Source: Heterocephalus glaber
Taxonomy: Eukaryota; Chordata; Mammalia; Rodentia; Bathyergidae
Reading direction: 5' to 3'
DNA: 64,000 nt
NCBI RefSeq assembly: GCF_000247695.1
Contig: NW_004624751.1
Span: 28,647,201 to 28,711,200 of the forward strand
Shown here: positions 1 through 12,505 of the stretch, one piece after another
Layout: each line of letters opens with the position of its first letter
How positions within the stretch are numbered: position 1 is the stretch's first letter
Notes under the pieces: model-generated
The model's database searches: none
What the model was told of the DNA's origin: nothing
The model's input: only the letters and a program-made list of their open reading frames with translations
Made by a program: the position numbers and the translations under genes

Positions 1-270
1 TTGTGTGTTGACCTTGTAACCAGCTACTTGACTGAATTTGGTTATTAAGTCTAGAAGACTTTTGGTGGAGTTCTTGGAGTCTTCTATATAGAGTATCATG
101 TCATCTGCAAATATAAATGTACTCATTTTTAGTTCTTCAAGAAAATGTAGCCTTCATTTCTGGCCTAAGATCTTATTCAGGAAAAAAGGGATGATTTTGA
201 GGTACCAAACATAAATATCAACCCAGTTGTCATTTCACCAGCCTCTAGTAAAAACGAATTTTATATCCAA
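1..270 (-). mobile_element. L1 LINE fragment (ORF2 region, antisense)
   Basis: The plus strand reads as the complement of the L1 ORF2 reverse-transcriptase region. The stretch around 40-115 (ctactt-gactgaatttg, then tttttggtggag, then atcatgtcatctgcaaat) matches the well-known antisense L1 text. The element runs off the left edge of the window and no open frame survives, so it is a dead fragment. The right boundary is soft. Confidence 0.75.
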
Positions 271-829
271 GCAAGTATTTGTTCCTAAATTTCTTCATTT
301 CTATCAATGATAATAATATTTTAGATAAATAATTATTAGTGCATGTTTATCTTGTTTCTTCACTCTCTAGACAGTTTCAATTTATTCCTATATATTACTA
401 ATTTCCTTTTAATAATATTTTGTATTTTCACTTTAAATTTCCATAATTATCACTTGGTGTTGTTTGTATCCTTAAATTTGTATAACACAATGGCCTCCAT
501 TAAGCTAAAAAATAATTTCTCATAAGTAGAGGATGAAGAAGTCATGCCTAACAGCAGTGATGTATGAAAAAATCACAGAACTTGTGATGGACAGTACACT
601 CAGCATTAATCAACAGACAATTATCATAGTTGAAGTATTAGAAAGGCAAGCTAAGAAGTTTAGAATGTAGAACAATATGATACAATGTGCATTATAGTTT
701 AATTACCTGGATTTGAGTTTTGATTGCCTGAACTTACACCCACATTTCCTATCTGTAAAAATAGAAATAATAATAAATATATCATTTATTGTGTTAACCA
801 TATACCATGTAATGCATGACAGGAAATAT
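271..829. other. AT-rich intergenic DNA, nothing recognised
   Basis: No gene, RNA or clear repeat is seen. The one 60-codon open frame here is hydrophobic, AT-driven and without family resemblance. The last ~100 bases may be a decayed continuation of the neighbouring MIR. Confidence 0.5.
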
Positions 830-1020
830 ACTTTATTTTATTTAACCTTCACAGTAACCCTGCTACATAAATAACACTAGTATCTCCAGTTTTCCAGAGG
901 ATAACAGGGAGTCCCAGAAAGGTAAATCAATCTTCACAAAACCACGTAGCTAGTAAGTGATATACTGTGAACTCCAACACATGATCTCAAACATGCAGAC
1001 CGTACATGAACCACTGAGGC
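830..1020 (-). mobile_element. MIR SINE (antisense)
   Basis: The order 'tttaaccttcacagtaaccctgctac', a tract resembling 'cattttacagatgagg', then 'cacgtagctagtaagtg' and 'gaaccactgaggc' follows the reverse complement of the MIR core. It is diverged, as expected for a repeat older than the placental radiation. Confidence 0.65.
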
Positions 1021-1323
1021 TCAAGTGGGTTTGTACAGGGACATGATTAACAATGGACCAGGCACACAGTAGGTATCCAGTAAATATTGCTTTATTCCCC
1101 TATAATTTCATTCTACAGAGGCTTGTTAGAACACATTTTGGTTACTAGATTTATTTCCATCTATGTTAGGAATGTACTTATAAACTAAAGTTGAACCATT
1201 TGAAGAAAGAGTAGGATGATAAAATGATAACGATAGTGGATTGTTGGTCATGTTCATTTTGAAGGAAAAAAAGACTCTAATGTCTCTAAATGTGTGTGAT
1301 ATCTGTCTTCAAGGAGGGAGAGT

Positions 1324-1344
1324 GTATGTGTGTGTGTGTGTGTG
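1324..1344. repeat. (TG)n microsatellite
   Basis: A short run of about ten TG dinucleotides with one interruption near its left end. Confidence 0.9.
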
Positions 1345-1493
1345 CTGCATGTGACCACAACACACAAAACTGGATGAGTGAATAAAATATAAAAGAGAAG
1401 TATCTTAAATCAATGTGAAAGTTCTTTCTAGCAACCATAGTTGTCCAAGGGGAGATGGACTACTGTTTCAGGAAAAAAATAATCAAGGTTGTG

Positions 1494-1578
1494 GTGTTTT
1501 TTCTGTAGCAGGAATCGAACTCAGGTCCTCATGCTTGCCAGGCAGGCACTGCACCACTGAGCTACATCCCCAGCCCCA
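1494..1578 (-). mobile_element. ID-type SINE (antisense)
   Basis: In antisense the tRNA-like core reads 'aatcgaactcaggtcctc', then 'ccaggcaggcactgcaccactgagct', then 'acatccccagcccc'. These are the B box, the anticodon-arm region and the A box of the ID family that recurs throughout the window. The T-rich side at ~1494-1506 is the complement of its A-tail. Confidence 0.85.
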
Positions 1579-1679
1579 AATATCAGATTATTTACAGAAC
1601 ATAAAAAGCATGTTATATCTGGTCTTGGTTACATTCGGAGTCTTTTGTTGCAATATCCTTATATGAAACTTCAGTTTGA

Positions 1680-3640
1680 TAATATCACCAGGTCCCCCAT
1701 TCTTTGTCAAATTCCACCTCAGCCCCAAATGTGACTCCTGTCACTTGTGTTAGGTGTGCTGAATTATCTCCTCCCCACAATGTTGGTATTTTTGGCAAGT
1801 CTCCACATAGTTTCCCCTTCTACTGCTACCAATACTTTCTACTCCATTCCTCAGAAGCCCTGATCCTTTATTAACAAACAACTCTACTGCATCATCCTCT
1901 TCACTTATTGCCTAATTGCCTTTGTTGTCTTATTAAAAATATGACACCCTCTGAAGGAAATACCTTTTCTGCTTCGTTCTCCAGTGTCAGCGGCCAATTG
2001 TCCATTTGCTTGTACCACAGGGTCAACCTTGGTTTTTACCTTCTTTTTCTCCAGGGCCAATTACAAACACTTCCTCTACTTCTCCTCATAGGACTTTTTT
2101 GAGGCTACTATCATCTGGCTCAATCCATCTTTGTTGCTACTTGTAGGGATCTCCACAGTTTTTGAAAATTTTGGCACTCATTTGACCAGAGTGATTTTAA
2201 TACATAACATTGTTGAGTAGTTCCTCTGGTAGTCCTTTGTTCACTTAGTTCCAGCATCTCTCTCTGTTGATTTCAGGAATGAATTTCTAAGCTCACTCTA
2301 GGTATTTTTCATGCTTATCTTTGATCTGAGACACACCAAAAAGATTATGTATGATTAATATATCATTCTTTTATATTACCTTACCCAAATTCACTGTCTG
2401 AATTTAGGCATGAATATTTCACTATCTGATTGCTATCTAATTCAAATCTCTTATGCTTTTCTTTCATGCTTTGCACTCTCTTCCCCTTAGTCAGATGTTT
2501 ACCTCCTTCTCTGTGTAATTTAGACTCTGTGGCTTGTCTTTTGAGGAACTTAGTATTATTCTTTCACTATTTTTAATTTTCTAGTTTTGTCACTGATCCT
2601 GCAACAATTCAGCCACTAGAGACGCTCCAGCCCTTCCTATCCTAAAACATTGCCACCCTTGAGTACACAACATCCTGTAGTTACCCTTGTTGCTTCCTTT
2701 TTAAGTAAAAGATTGAAGCATCTTGAAAAAGTTACTTTCCCACCTTCTTATGTCCCATTTGTTTTTTATTTCACTTCAATCTGGTTTCTGGTTCCACTGC
2801 TTCACTGCATCTACTTCCACTAATTTCTTCATAGCCCTTAATGTGACTGGACAAAATGAAACATGTGCTATGTTTATCACACTTCATCTCTGTGTGCCAA
2901 CTGTCACTGCTGAATACTCATTCCCTCCTGAAATCCTCTTTCCTCTGGCATCTACAAACTGTCTTTCTTAGAATTCTTTCTTTCTCTCTGATTTTTTTTT
3001 CTATTTTCTTCCTGTGTTCTCACTTTTTCACTGTATTTGACTTATATTAGTCTATTTATAGTCAGTGTAAAAACTCTCCCTAGAGGAACTTACCTAAACA
3101 AAGCTTCAACTATTCCACCTGCATTAATGACTCTGAATTTATAGGATAGAAATAGTTTGAACACCACTCTTCTGTATTAAACTGACTTGTAGCTATCTCC
3201 ATGTGACTGAACCACGTGCCATTGCCTATACTCAACCTTTCATCCTTTTCCTGGAACTTCCTTTTCCTGTCAGTCTAAAAGTGTGGCACCATGTTGTCCT
3301 TGCCCAAAATGTTGACAGTTATTTTGTACTTCTTTTCTTTCTTTTCCCTACATCTTCTCACTTATCAAGGGATTTATTATTCAAAAATTCATTATTAAAC
3401 ACAAGTTACACACTATAATAGAAATACGATGTTTAGAAGGGAAATTATACAATGTTAAAGATTCACTGTTATGGAAATGCATAATGCATTCTGTGAGCAC
3501 AGAGAGTTTGATTGAGTAGACCTGACTAATACTTCCAAACGCACCCTCTCCTCTCCTCTTTCTGTTTTTCCTCTACTTTGTGCAATAACCTCTTGTTCTA
3601 TGCAGCATAGACCTTTTAATCTACCTTCCTCACTGTTGTC
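1680..3640. other. Pyrimidine-rich intergenic stretch, possibly decayed L2
   Basis: About 2 kb of T/C-rich DNA without a credible gene. Four open frames of 64-82 codons are rich in Leu/Phe/Ser, reflecting base composition only. The phrasing resembles plus-strand L2 3' sequence, which becomes clear just downstream, but I cannot align this part with confidence. Confidence 0.35.
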
Positions 3641-4215
3641 AGAGTGACCTTTCTAAAATGCCATTTTGATCATGTCACCATCTGACTTTCAAACCTTAAG
3701 TGGTTCCCAAGACTGTCATGCTATAGTTCACAGTTCACAGCTTAACATCCAAAGCCCTTCACCCTGAGGCCCAAGACTTATTTCTAGCCTCATCTCAGAA
3801 CATTGTGCCACTCGTTTCACTCCTTCATATGATGCATTTTTTCTTGAAGTGTATGGGGTTGCCTCATACTTCTAGACCTCATTTATTATTAAGGCTTCAT
3901 ACAGTAAGACTCCCCTTATGTTCATGAAACTAATGTCCAGAAAGACTGCTCTGACGAGCTGCTACCTCAAGTCTTATTGAGATAACTCCCTTTGCTCCAA
4001 TATCTCCCTCTATATTACTACTATCATGGCAGTGATTAATTCATTCACCAAGTATTTATTGAACATCATATATTATACCTTGCTCTCCCTTTTTACTTAC
4101 TACCCATAGTTTCTTTGAGAAGAAAGATTTTACCTTATCTTAGGTTAATGTACCAGAACCTAGTATAGGGACTGACAGTGCCTAAAATATAGATAGAATC
4201 CAATAAATATATGTC
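3640..4215 (+). mobile_element. L2 LINE 3' end
   Basis: The order 'gatcatgtcaccatctgact', 'aagtggttcccaagact', 'catccaaagcccttcac', 'tctagcctcatctcag', and finally 'cctagtatagggactgacagtg' with 'caataaatat' follows the 3' part of L2. It is strongly diverged and has no reading frame. Confidence 0.7.
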
Positions 4216-4274
4216 ATGTGGGCTAGTTCCTATTACAAGTGTTACTGAAAGAAGCATACATGGAATATAGTGGG

Positions 4275-4490
4275 AGGTCGTATAGCCTGGTCAAGAGGAT
4301 CTCTAGTTCCAGAGCCAGACAACTTATATGAATCATAGACTTGTGAGCATCCATGTCCTTGAGAAACTTATTTAATCTCTTAAGGCCCCATTTCTGTAAA
4401 ATAGACAAAATAGTAATATTGTTTTCTCTACCATATACATTTGTTACGAGATTATATACATTCATATATGTATAGCACTTAAAACAAGAT
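4275..4490 (+). mobile_element. MIR SINE
   Basis: Matches the MIR order: 'tagcctggtcaagagg', 'ccagagccagac', 'gagaaacttatttaatctc', 'ccatttctgtaaaatag', then 'gagattatatacatt' and 'tagcacttaaaac'. It is nearly full length but diverged. Confidence 0.7.
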
Positions 4491-4499
4491 CTGGTTATG

Positions 4500-5622
4500 A
4501 TAAAAATTTAATAATGATGACTTATAATCAGAAGTCCAACAGCCACAAAACCTATAGCTGAACTTAAGATCAGAGTCTTTAGACTGTGCTTTAAGCTAAT
4601 GCCTGACATGTAATATAATAAGCATCCCTACATTATTACTGATAGACTTAAAATTGAAGTCCATGCTCAGTTCATTACAACAAATATTTACTGGGAATTT
4701 AACATATAGCCCTCAACTCTGAGATGAAAAGGCAGCAAGTTATAGTCTGAGCCTGTGGGGAACTCTAAAGATGGGTTGTGATAGACAATAAAACCATTAT
4801 AATACTGAAGGAGGTAATTGATAAAAGGAGTGACAAAGACCAACAGAGGTTACTAGTATGGCACAGGAAACGGAACTTAAATTATGTGTTCAGGGAACAA
4901 AATCATACATGATTTGAATCAAGAATGATTCGTAAAAGCCTGCCCGGCAAGACAAAGTTAGAGCAAGCGAAATAAGAAAGCAAAAGCACAAGGAATAGTA
5001 TGTTTAAAGAGCTTCAATGAGTGCCTCAGTACTAGAGATAAATTTAGAGTGGTGAAGTAATGGAACACACAATCTAGAGAAGAGGGCCTTATAGTTCCCT
5101 TTAATATATTCCAGTCAGTATTCTAGTGAAAAACTGGAATGAAAACCAGGAATTGGGGCAAACCCACTTTATCCAAATGCTCTTTGCTATGATCAGAAAG
5201 ATGTGACCATCATTTACACATCATAGAATTGAGCTTTAAACACAGGAAATCTCAGCCCCAGAAAAGCAGACTATTTGCAGTTCTACATATTAGAAGGGAA
5301 AAATGTTTTTAATATTCAGATTATATTTTCACTGCTTTTAATACTCAGCAAAAATGAAGATACAGGTAGGTAACATTTAGCTAATGTACAGACACAGTGC
5401 CTCCAAACTCTTGCTTAGCTAAAACACTTCCAGTGATCCCATTCATCTACATGGTACCCCTGGTATGTTGCATTTAAGGCAAAAGTTGTCTATAATAAGG
5501 ATTTCTAATTTCTGCCTTGAAGATTAAGATACTCTGCATTTGAAATTTATTAGATAAGTATAATAGAGTTTATTCATGAGGTGTGTAATTGACAAGTCTA
5601 AAACATATCAATATTTTGTTTA
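4500..5622. other. Intergenic, nothing recognised
   Basis: AT-rich single-copy DNA. I see no coding frame, RNA gene or identifiable repeat in this stretch. Confidence 0.5.
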
Positions 5623-6031
5623 TGTCATAGATTAAATCTAAAATGTCCCCCAAAGTCTCATGTTCAGAGGTGAATCTTTTAGAAGGTGATTGGATCACAA
5701 GAGCTCTATACTGATCATGAATTAGTCTATTCTTGAGGTCATAGCTGAATGTGCTGTTCAGAGGTGGGAATTTGTTGGAATAGGTAGGTCATTGGGGTGT
5801 GACTTGGAAAGGTATATTATTGCGTCAGCTCCTCCCTCTCTCTACTTCCTGACTGCCATGGGATGAAAAGGTTTACTCACTCATACTCTTTGACTATGCC
5901 ATTTGTATCTCAGAGCCAGCCAACAATGGACTGAACCAATTGGAAACCGAGAGGCAAAATAAACCTCTCCTCTTTTAAATTGTGAATTTTGAGTATATTT
6001 GATCCAGTGATGGGATAGTGTCTAATACCAG
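5623..6031 (+). mobile_element. MaLR (MST/THE1-like) 5' LTR
   Basis: The LTR shows the familiar MaLR order: 'aaatgtcccccaaagtctc' near its start, 'aggtcattggggtgtgac', 'ctacttcctgactgccatg', 'agccagccaacaatgg', then the polyadenylation-type block 'aggcaaaataaacctctcct'. It pairs with a second LTR at about 7490-8001 in the same orientation. MaLR elements are non-autonomous members of the ERVL group, carry no retroviral genes, and this one is ancient and inactive. Confidence 0.8.
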
Positions 6032-7489
6032 ACAAGTGAAGCCATTGGTAACTTCTGATTATGTGGTTCAGAAGACTTTGGAACTACTTTGCAGGCAGAG
6101 TTTGAAAAGGTTTAAAGATGTGAGCTAGATAAGTCCTAGAATGTTGTGAGCAGTATTTGATGTGTGACTCTGGTTACAAATCAGAAGACCAAAATTCTGA
6201 CAGAAATGCAAACAGTGAAGGCCAGGCTCATGAGGTTTCAGCTGGGAATAAGAATTCCAATGACATTTGGACCAGAAGTCATGTGTGTTATGCTCTTGCA
6301 GAAAGTGTCCATATTTTTCCTCATGTCCTGAGATTTCACAAAACACTAAGATTAAGGGCAGTAGGCAAATCAATCTTGCTGAGGAAATTTCAAGGCAACC
6401 CAACGTTCAGATTCTGGCATGGGTAATGTGGGGGGTTGCTCTCAGCCAGATATACAGTGACAATCAAAAGCAAAAGGAAAAGTCAAATGAATGTGAAGCT
6501 TAGCCAGAAAGGAAGAACCTGTAAAGTTGGGACAAAGGAGAGTATGGTTGTTAAAAAGACTAGCATTAAAAAGAAACCATGTTCTTTATGTCAAAATAAG
6601 AGGAAATAAGACTTGAAGGCATTTCAGAAATTGTCCAGATTCCATACACTGAAGGTTCCAGAGTAGAGAAGAACAAACTCCTTTGAAAGATTTTTCTTTG
6701 AGAAGAGAGGCCCAGAATGCCCTGCTCAGTTAGGGTCACATAGGCCTAAGGAAGTATTTCCCCCAAATTCAACCATCCAGGCACTCAGAGACCACTGTAG
6801 TCATAGTCCAAGGGGGCCTGGCTATCCCTTGAGCTTGCTGGAGATCTTGGCATCATCCATGTAGTGCAGAACGCAAGAGTTAAGGGGTCACTGAAGCTTC
6901 CACCCTGGTTTTAGAAGGCCTGAGAGACCAGGTAAAAAAAGTGTGATGGTCCAGAACTCTCCCAGAAGACCCTGAAAGGCTGATGCATAAAGCTATGAAA
7001 ATGAAGTTGGAGGTGCCAGGAATATGGGATGTTTACTGAGGAAAACTATAGCCAGAGAGAGAAGCCAACACAAGCAAGAGGCCATTTGGGCTGCAACCAG
7101 GAAGGCTGCAGGGACAGAACTGCCCAAGCCTTTTGGAGCTCACATCTCACCACAACCCGGTCAGGTGCTGGAAGTGGTGCTACAAGATACAAGTTTTACC
7201 TTATTGGGTTCCAGTCTTGCTTTGGCCTCATTCCATTCTATCCCTTTATTTCCTCTTTTTGGAATGAGGATATTTACCTTGACCATTGTACATCAGAAGT
7301 ATTTAACTTTCTTTTTGATTTTTACAGGGACATGCAGCTAAAAGTTTGCCTTGAGTTTCAGAGGAAACTTTGCAGGTTGGACTTTTCAGCAATGCTGAAA
7401 CTGTTAGAAACTTGGCAAACCTTAGAGATGGGCTAAATGCATTTTGCATAATGAAATGGGCATGAGCCCTTCAGAGGCCAGAAGCAGAA
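6032..7489 (+). mobile_element. MaLR internal region (non-coding)
   Basis: The sequence between the two LTRs is about 1.46 kb, close to the usual length of MaLR internal regions. It begins with the typical 'gaagactttggaactact' and 'ggcagagtttgaaaagg' and contains stretches such as 'gaaggccaggctcatgagg' and 'agtcatgtgtgttatgct' that match remembered THE1/MST internal sequence. Open frames of 89-135 codons here (for example 7029-7436) have no retroviral motifs. No gag, pol or env coding capacity is present. Confidence 0.75.
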
Positions 7490-8001
7490 TGTTATGGTTT
7501 AGATCTGAAGTGCCCTTTCTTCTGTTCAGAAGAGAGATTTTAGAAGGCGATTGGATCATAGGGTTGCCATGCTCATCAATAGATTAGTGAATTGCTGAGT
7601 TCATACCTAACCATGCTTTTCAGATGTGAGGCCTGATTAAAAGAGTCAGGTTAGTAGCAATATGATCTGGAAGAATGCATTCTTACCTGTGGCTCCTCCC
7701 CTTTCTCTCTATTTCCTGGCTGTCCTGTGTCCAAGGTAACACCTTTCCACCATGTCATTTCTGCTGTGGAGCTAGCCAACCATGAAGTGAACCCACTGGA
7801 AACCATGAGCCAAAACAAACCCCTTCTTTAAATTGTGCTATTTTATCCGAGTATATTCATCAACTGAATAACTTTTTTGGGGCGAGGGGGTACCAGGGAT
7901 CAAACTCGGGACCTTACACTTGTGAGGCAGGCGGCAGAACTACTGAGATAAATCCCTGGCCCCAGCTGAATAACTTTTTGCTTTTGTTTCTGAACTAATA
8001 G
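7490..8001 (+). mobile_element. MaLR 3' LTR, interrupted by an ID SINE
   Basis: Starts 'tgttatggtttagatctgaa', matching the 5' LTR, and carries the same 'ctatttcctggctgtcc', 'gctagccaaccatgaag' and 'agccaaaacaaacccc' blocks. An antisense ID SINE (7878-7965) splits its last ~30 bases. Differences between the two LTRs are numerous, in line with an old insertion. Confidence 0.78.
7878..7965 (-). mobile_element. ID-type SINE with 14-bp target duplication
   Basis: Antisense ID core ('caaactcgggaccttacac', 'gataaatccctggcccc'). It is flanked by a perfect direct repeat, ctgaataacttttt, at 7864-7877 and 7966-7979, marking an L1-mobilised insertion into the MaLR 3' LTR. Confidence 0.9.
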
Positions 8002-8044
8002 TTAATGACAGTAGAAATTTTGTAAATAGAAGAACAAATGGGTA

Positions 8045-8660
8045 AAAAACAGCAAGTGCATCATCTTTATCACTACTCTTCTGGTGCTTCTCATTAAACT
8101 TCTCTTTTATTCTCCATCGATGAAACTAATCTATTAGAGAGTCCCTACATTTTTATTTATTTATTTTGGTACCAGGAATTGAACTCAGGACCTTGCGCTT
8201 GCTGGGGAGGCGTGGAGCCACTAAGTATATCCCCAGCCCTGGTCCCCATGTTTAACTTGTGTGTTCCTACCTTTGAATATTTATACCCCTCTTGGACTTC
8301 TTTTCTCCCAACTTTATACTGTACAAGAATCTCTTATCTGCTAATTCCTTAAGGATTCCTCTTTCCATTCTGCCTCTGAACAGTTCTCACTTGACATTTA
8401 AGAATCTGTTCCCTTTAATGGTCAGTTCCTCTCAGATCTTTTCTTCTGTTTTGCTCTGTGCTTTCAGTTCCCGCTGGATGGGCCTGACCTCCGGGATCTT
8501 CAGCTTCCTGTGGTTGATCATCTCTGAATTGTCTCACTGGCTGACTTTTCAGCTTTTCCTCTCCTTGGGTTACCAATTTCCTGATAAATTTCTTCTGTTA
8601 CCAAGCTATATAGTTCTTTCCTACTTCCGGCCTGGACTCTTGTTACTATAGTATCCCTCT
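8045..8660. other. Pyrimidine-rich DNA split by an ID SINE
   Basis: T/C-rich sequence resembling decayed L2-type material, interrupted by the SINE at 8157-8240. A 119-codon open frame (8292-8651) runs through it, but it has no family resemblance and no promoter or splice context, so I do not call a gene. Confidence 0.35.
8157..8240 (-). mobile_element. ID-type SINE (antisense)
   Basis: Reads 'ggtaccaggaattgaactca', 'ggaccttgcgcttgctgggg' and 'tatccccagccc'. Imperfect flanking repeats (gtccctacattt / gtccccatgttt) suggest a somewhat older insertion. Confidence 0.85.
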
Positions 8661-9337
8661 AAATATTTATAGTATGTATGTGTTATTTTGGGGGGTTTTC
8701 ATTAAATACTTGATGTATGACAAGAGCTGTTCTGGTATGGGGATATGGAAAAATACAAAAGAGACAACAATCATAACCTTAATGGAACTCAAATTTGTAA
8801 GTATATATTCTTTACATATTCTTTAATTTATAAAGAAGTAAAACAAATCCATAAGAAAAAAACGGGCTCAATAAAACAAAAGCCTGGGATTTAAACTGAA
8901 AATTGACCAAAAAAAAAAAAATAATAATAACCATGAGGGAAAAGTACCCCTTTGAGATTTTTTGGAACCCATGCCTTGCAGTTGTTCTGATACTAGAAAC
9001 TATACTACTAACACTCCCCTCTCCAAGTTGCCTTTCCATGAAGTGATGCAAGAATGTTGCGTGAAATACTGATTATAAGAGCAAAGGAAACAAATAGCAA
9101 GTTATAGAAATGTTCAGCAATGCCAGATGAGTTAAATAAATTTTGACATCTATACAGCAAAATACCAGTCAGCTTTTCAAATGTTTTCTATTGTATTTAT
9201 TGACAGGATATATTGTGAAATTTAAAAATGTATTAAAAGTATACAATGAGTAGTATTTGATTGTAGAATGAAGAGATTTTAATCTTTTTGGGTTTATCTA
9301 TTTTTACTTATTTCCCCAATGATCATGACCTTAATAA
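8661..9337. other. Intergenic, nothing recognised
   Basis: AT-rich DNA with an A-run at ~8909-8922. No gene or clear repeat is visible. Confidence 0.5.
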
Positions 9338-9362
9338 TATTTATTATTATTATTATTATTTT
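9338..9362. repeat. (ATT)n microsatellite
   Basis: A run of about eight ATT units just left of an ID insertion. Confidence 0.9.
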
Positions 9363-9390
9363 ATATTTATAGTGAATAGGGTATGCTTGG

Positions 9391-9490
9391 GTTTTTTTTG
9401 TTGTTTGTTTTTTTAGGTACTGGGGATTGAACTCAGGTCCTTGCACTTGTGCAGCAGGCTGCGAAATCACTGAGCTAAATCCTTGGCCCC
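9391..9490 (-). mobile_element. ID-type SINE with 9-bp target duplication
   Basis: Antisense ID core ('ggtactggggattgaactca', 'aatcactgagctaaatcc') preceded by a T-rich tail complement. The flanking repeat tatgcttgg occurs at 9382-9390 and 9491-9499. Confidence 0.88.
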
Positions 9491-9499
9491 TATGCTTGG

Positions 9500-10533
9500 T
9501 TTTTAAAATAAAGACTCTGGTGCCAAGACTGGGTAATAATATTACTTTACACAGGATTTTGTCTTGTTAAAGTTTTCTGACTAGGCGTGTTACATTTTTA
9601 GCATGAATCAATTTAACATAAATATCTTATTTATATTTTAAAAGGTCTGAAAGAGAAGTACCTTTCTAAGTGTACCTATATAGTTTGCTTGCAAAAATTC
9701 TTAAAATAGCTTTTACCCATTAAAATCTTAAAAGGATTACACAATCTAAATTAGTGCCTGAACTGCAAAAAACCATAATGAACTTAATATTATTGCTTTC
9801 CAAAATATAGAGCAATTCTAATAGACTATTTTACAATAGGAAGTGCCTTTAGGGGTCAGTATAGCAAAATTAAGATCATTTTATATAACCTTACAAAAGG
9901 TCTGGTGGCAGCATAAAAATATCCGGCACAATTATTTGTGAGTTCGTTAGCCCATACATAGTTTTCTTTTTGAGCTTGGTTAATAGTGGAGTAAACTGAC
10001 AAATCTATGGCCTTTCTTTCAGAAGTTGCATTTGTATTATGCTATTTTTCTATTATGCAAATGCAACTTAAAATTATCTTAGTCAAAATCAAATTTAAAG
10101 TTATTAGAGCTGAGATGTGAGACCATTTGGTCAAGGTTTGTCTTCTGTTGTTTAATCTGAAATTAGTGACGGAGATAAACTTATAAATAGGCATCATGTG
10201 TTGATAGCCACTGGACATTATATTCCCAGATGATTTAATCTTCATTGTAATATTTCTCCTACAGTTTAGATTTGGATCCCTGCTGCTTATTGCAGAGTAG
10301 GTCTTCTGGTTCATTTCTTCAGATCTTCAGGAGTCTGGTTTCTGGTTGGTCTCCATTGCCAGATCTAGCTTTCTTCATACCTTCTCATTAATATCAAATC
10401 TGGCTTAAGCTGGTGCCACTCTTACCATATCACTTAGCCTTTTCTAACCTAATGTTATAGTTGGCTAAACAATTACAGACTTCTAAGTGCTTACATATCT
10501 CAGTGAAAAAGGATTTAGTAACCAGGTCATTGA
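9500..10533. other. Intergenic, nothing recognised
   Basis: AT-rich single-copy DNA. A 90-codon minus-strand frame (10042-10314) lacks any recognisable domain. Confidence 0.5.
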
Positions 10534-10551
10534 AAGATAAACCTTAATTGG

Positions 10552-10634
10552 CCAGGATGTAGTTCAGTGGCACCACGCCTGCCTCACAAGGACAAGGTCC
10601 TGAGTTTGATCCCCAGTACCAAAAAAAAAAAAAA
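10552..10634 (+). mobile_element. ID-type SINE
   Basis: Sense copy: 'tgtagttcagtggcaccac', 'gcctgcctcacaaggacaag', 'gagtttgatccccagtacc' and an A-tail. The flanks aagataaaccttaattgg (10534-10551) and aagataacttaattgg (10633-10648) are a target duplication that differs by a small indel. Confidence 0.9.
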
Positions 10635-10649
10635 GATAACTTAATTGGC

Positions 10650-12495
10650 TTTGTTCTACAGTAATTTTTGTGAGTCCAATACATTGAATTTTCTTTTTAT
10701 TCCTTGTTTAAAACAAAAATCATATTACAATACTTCAAAAGAAATTTGTACCAATAAATATAATGCTTACCATCAAATACGATATAGTTTATAAGCATGC
10801 AGTTATTTGCTAAGTCATTTCATACTCATAGGCAAAAATGTATTGAGGCTCTCTGGGTAGCTCCAGGATTCATTGTCATAGCAGTACTCACTATGTCTTG
10901 GAATTGCTCTTGAGATAAGATAACTCTTTCTAAAAGAAACCAATAAAAGAATTTAATACAAAAAAAAGAAACCTAGAAAGAAAAGATTATTCCTCCAGTG
11001 GGGTATGAAAGTCCTGTGAGGTGAATACTTTAACTTGTCTTCTCTTATTTGTATGGAAGCTAGGGTAAGAGTTAACTTGAATTATGTGCAGGTCTGAGAA
11101 TGTGTTGAGGTTGCTCATTAGTGGTGATTTTAGCCTTAAATATTAAGCTGGCCTCAAAGTGAAGGGTATCCCTAGACTTGAGGGCTATATTTTGATATGC
11201 TTTAGGAAAATCAACAATTACTTTCAAGAATAGCCTTTTTATAATTTATCCCCAAATATTTTCTTTCTTCTATGGTTTCTATGTTTTGTTCCGCAACTCT
11301 TGAAAACCAAAAGGAAAACATTAGCAGTAGTATTTATCTTCATCAGTGTGTTGCCTCTCTTCAAAGAGAAAAGCCATTTCATTGTTAATTCACATATTTA
11401 GAAGGAAAATATTTTAGTTGTTTTTACTTGAAAAACCTATAAACAAAATAGTGAGAGTTGCCCTTAACTTTCAATGCTTAAAAAACTATAACTAGAAAAA
11501 AAAATAGCATTGATTTTAAGATAATCTCTGGGATTTAGTGGGTGGAATGTGAGAAATTCCTAAATTTTATTTTTGTCTTTTTCTCACATGTCAATTCGTG
11601 GTGAAGGATACATTGTACATAAGTAGTCTGTGCTGAGTGAAGCAGCTGATTAACATACCAAAAGTAACCTGCTTAATATAGTCAACAGAAGAGTTTCCCA
11701 AAGGAAGAATTGTACTGTACTTGAAGTTATCACTTGAGTCATTTAAATTGACATTGGACTAGACTTCGAAGGACAGGCTACAAGGAATCCACCTTCACTG
11801 ACAGAAACAGTACAGAGAAGGTCTAAGAAAAATAGAGATTAAAATCACCAAGAGATTTTTGATATGATGTTTTTTCTGAATCTAAGAAAATAGAATTTAA
11901 ATGATAGAAAGTGTTAAACCTTTGTATTTTTTCATTGCATAGTATTACCTAATTTTTTTATTTAAATGAAATACATGAGGTAGATAGCCTGTGCAAGAAA
12001 TTTGCTATGGCCTAGCAGGTTAATCTGATTGTATTAAGATATTTGAATTGAAATGTATGCATAAAATTTATATATATAATATATAATTATTATAAATAAT
12101 ATTTTTATCAAATTTACCATTATTGAAGACTCTCATAAGATTTAAAAGTTCAATTGCTGTACTACTTTTCTATCATTATGGTATGCCCCATATGAATTAC
12201 TTAATTGTAGCCATATATTTCCATTCTTAAAAGTTTTATTGAAATCCCTTAGTTTAAAAAAAATTCATATTGGAAGTGGTAAACCTCAATTACATAAATA
12301 ATGTTGATACTATATAATGCATAACTTAGTCAAGCTTACTTAAAAAATAACTTGTCAGGAATAACATGTCAGCAGGAAACAGGAGTAACTGCCATCATAT
12401 CAGTACTATCCACATATTACCAAGTGCAGAATGCTACATTGTATAACATTACTTTGTTCACTTTGCTTCCTAGCCCTTATTAAGCCCTATTAAAA
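10650..12495. other. Intergenic, nothing recognised
   Basis: About 1.8 kb of AT-rich DNA with no gene or identifiable repeat. It includes a TA-rich patch at ~12069-12110. Confidence 0.45.
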
Positions 12496-12505
12496 ATCAA
12501 TGGTT

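Noticed and set aside
7029..7436. 135-codon frame in the MaLR internal region
   Set aside because: MaLR internal regions do not encode retroviral proteins, and this frame shows no motif of any.
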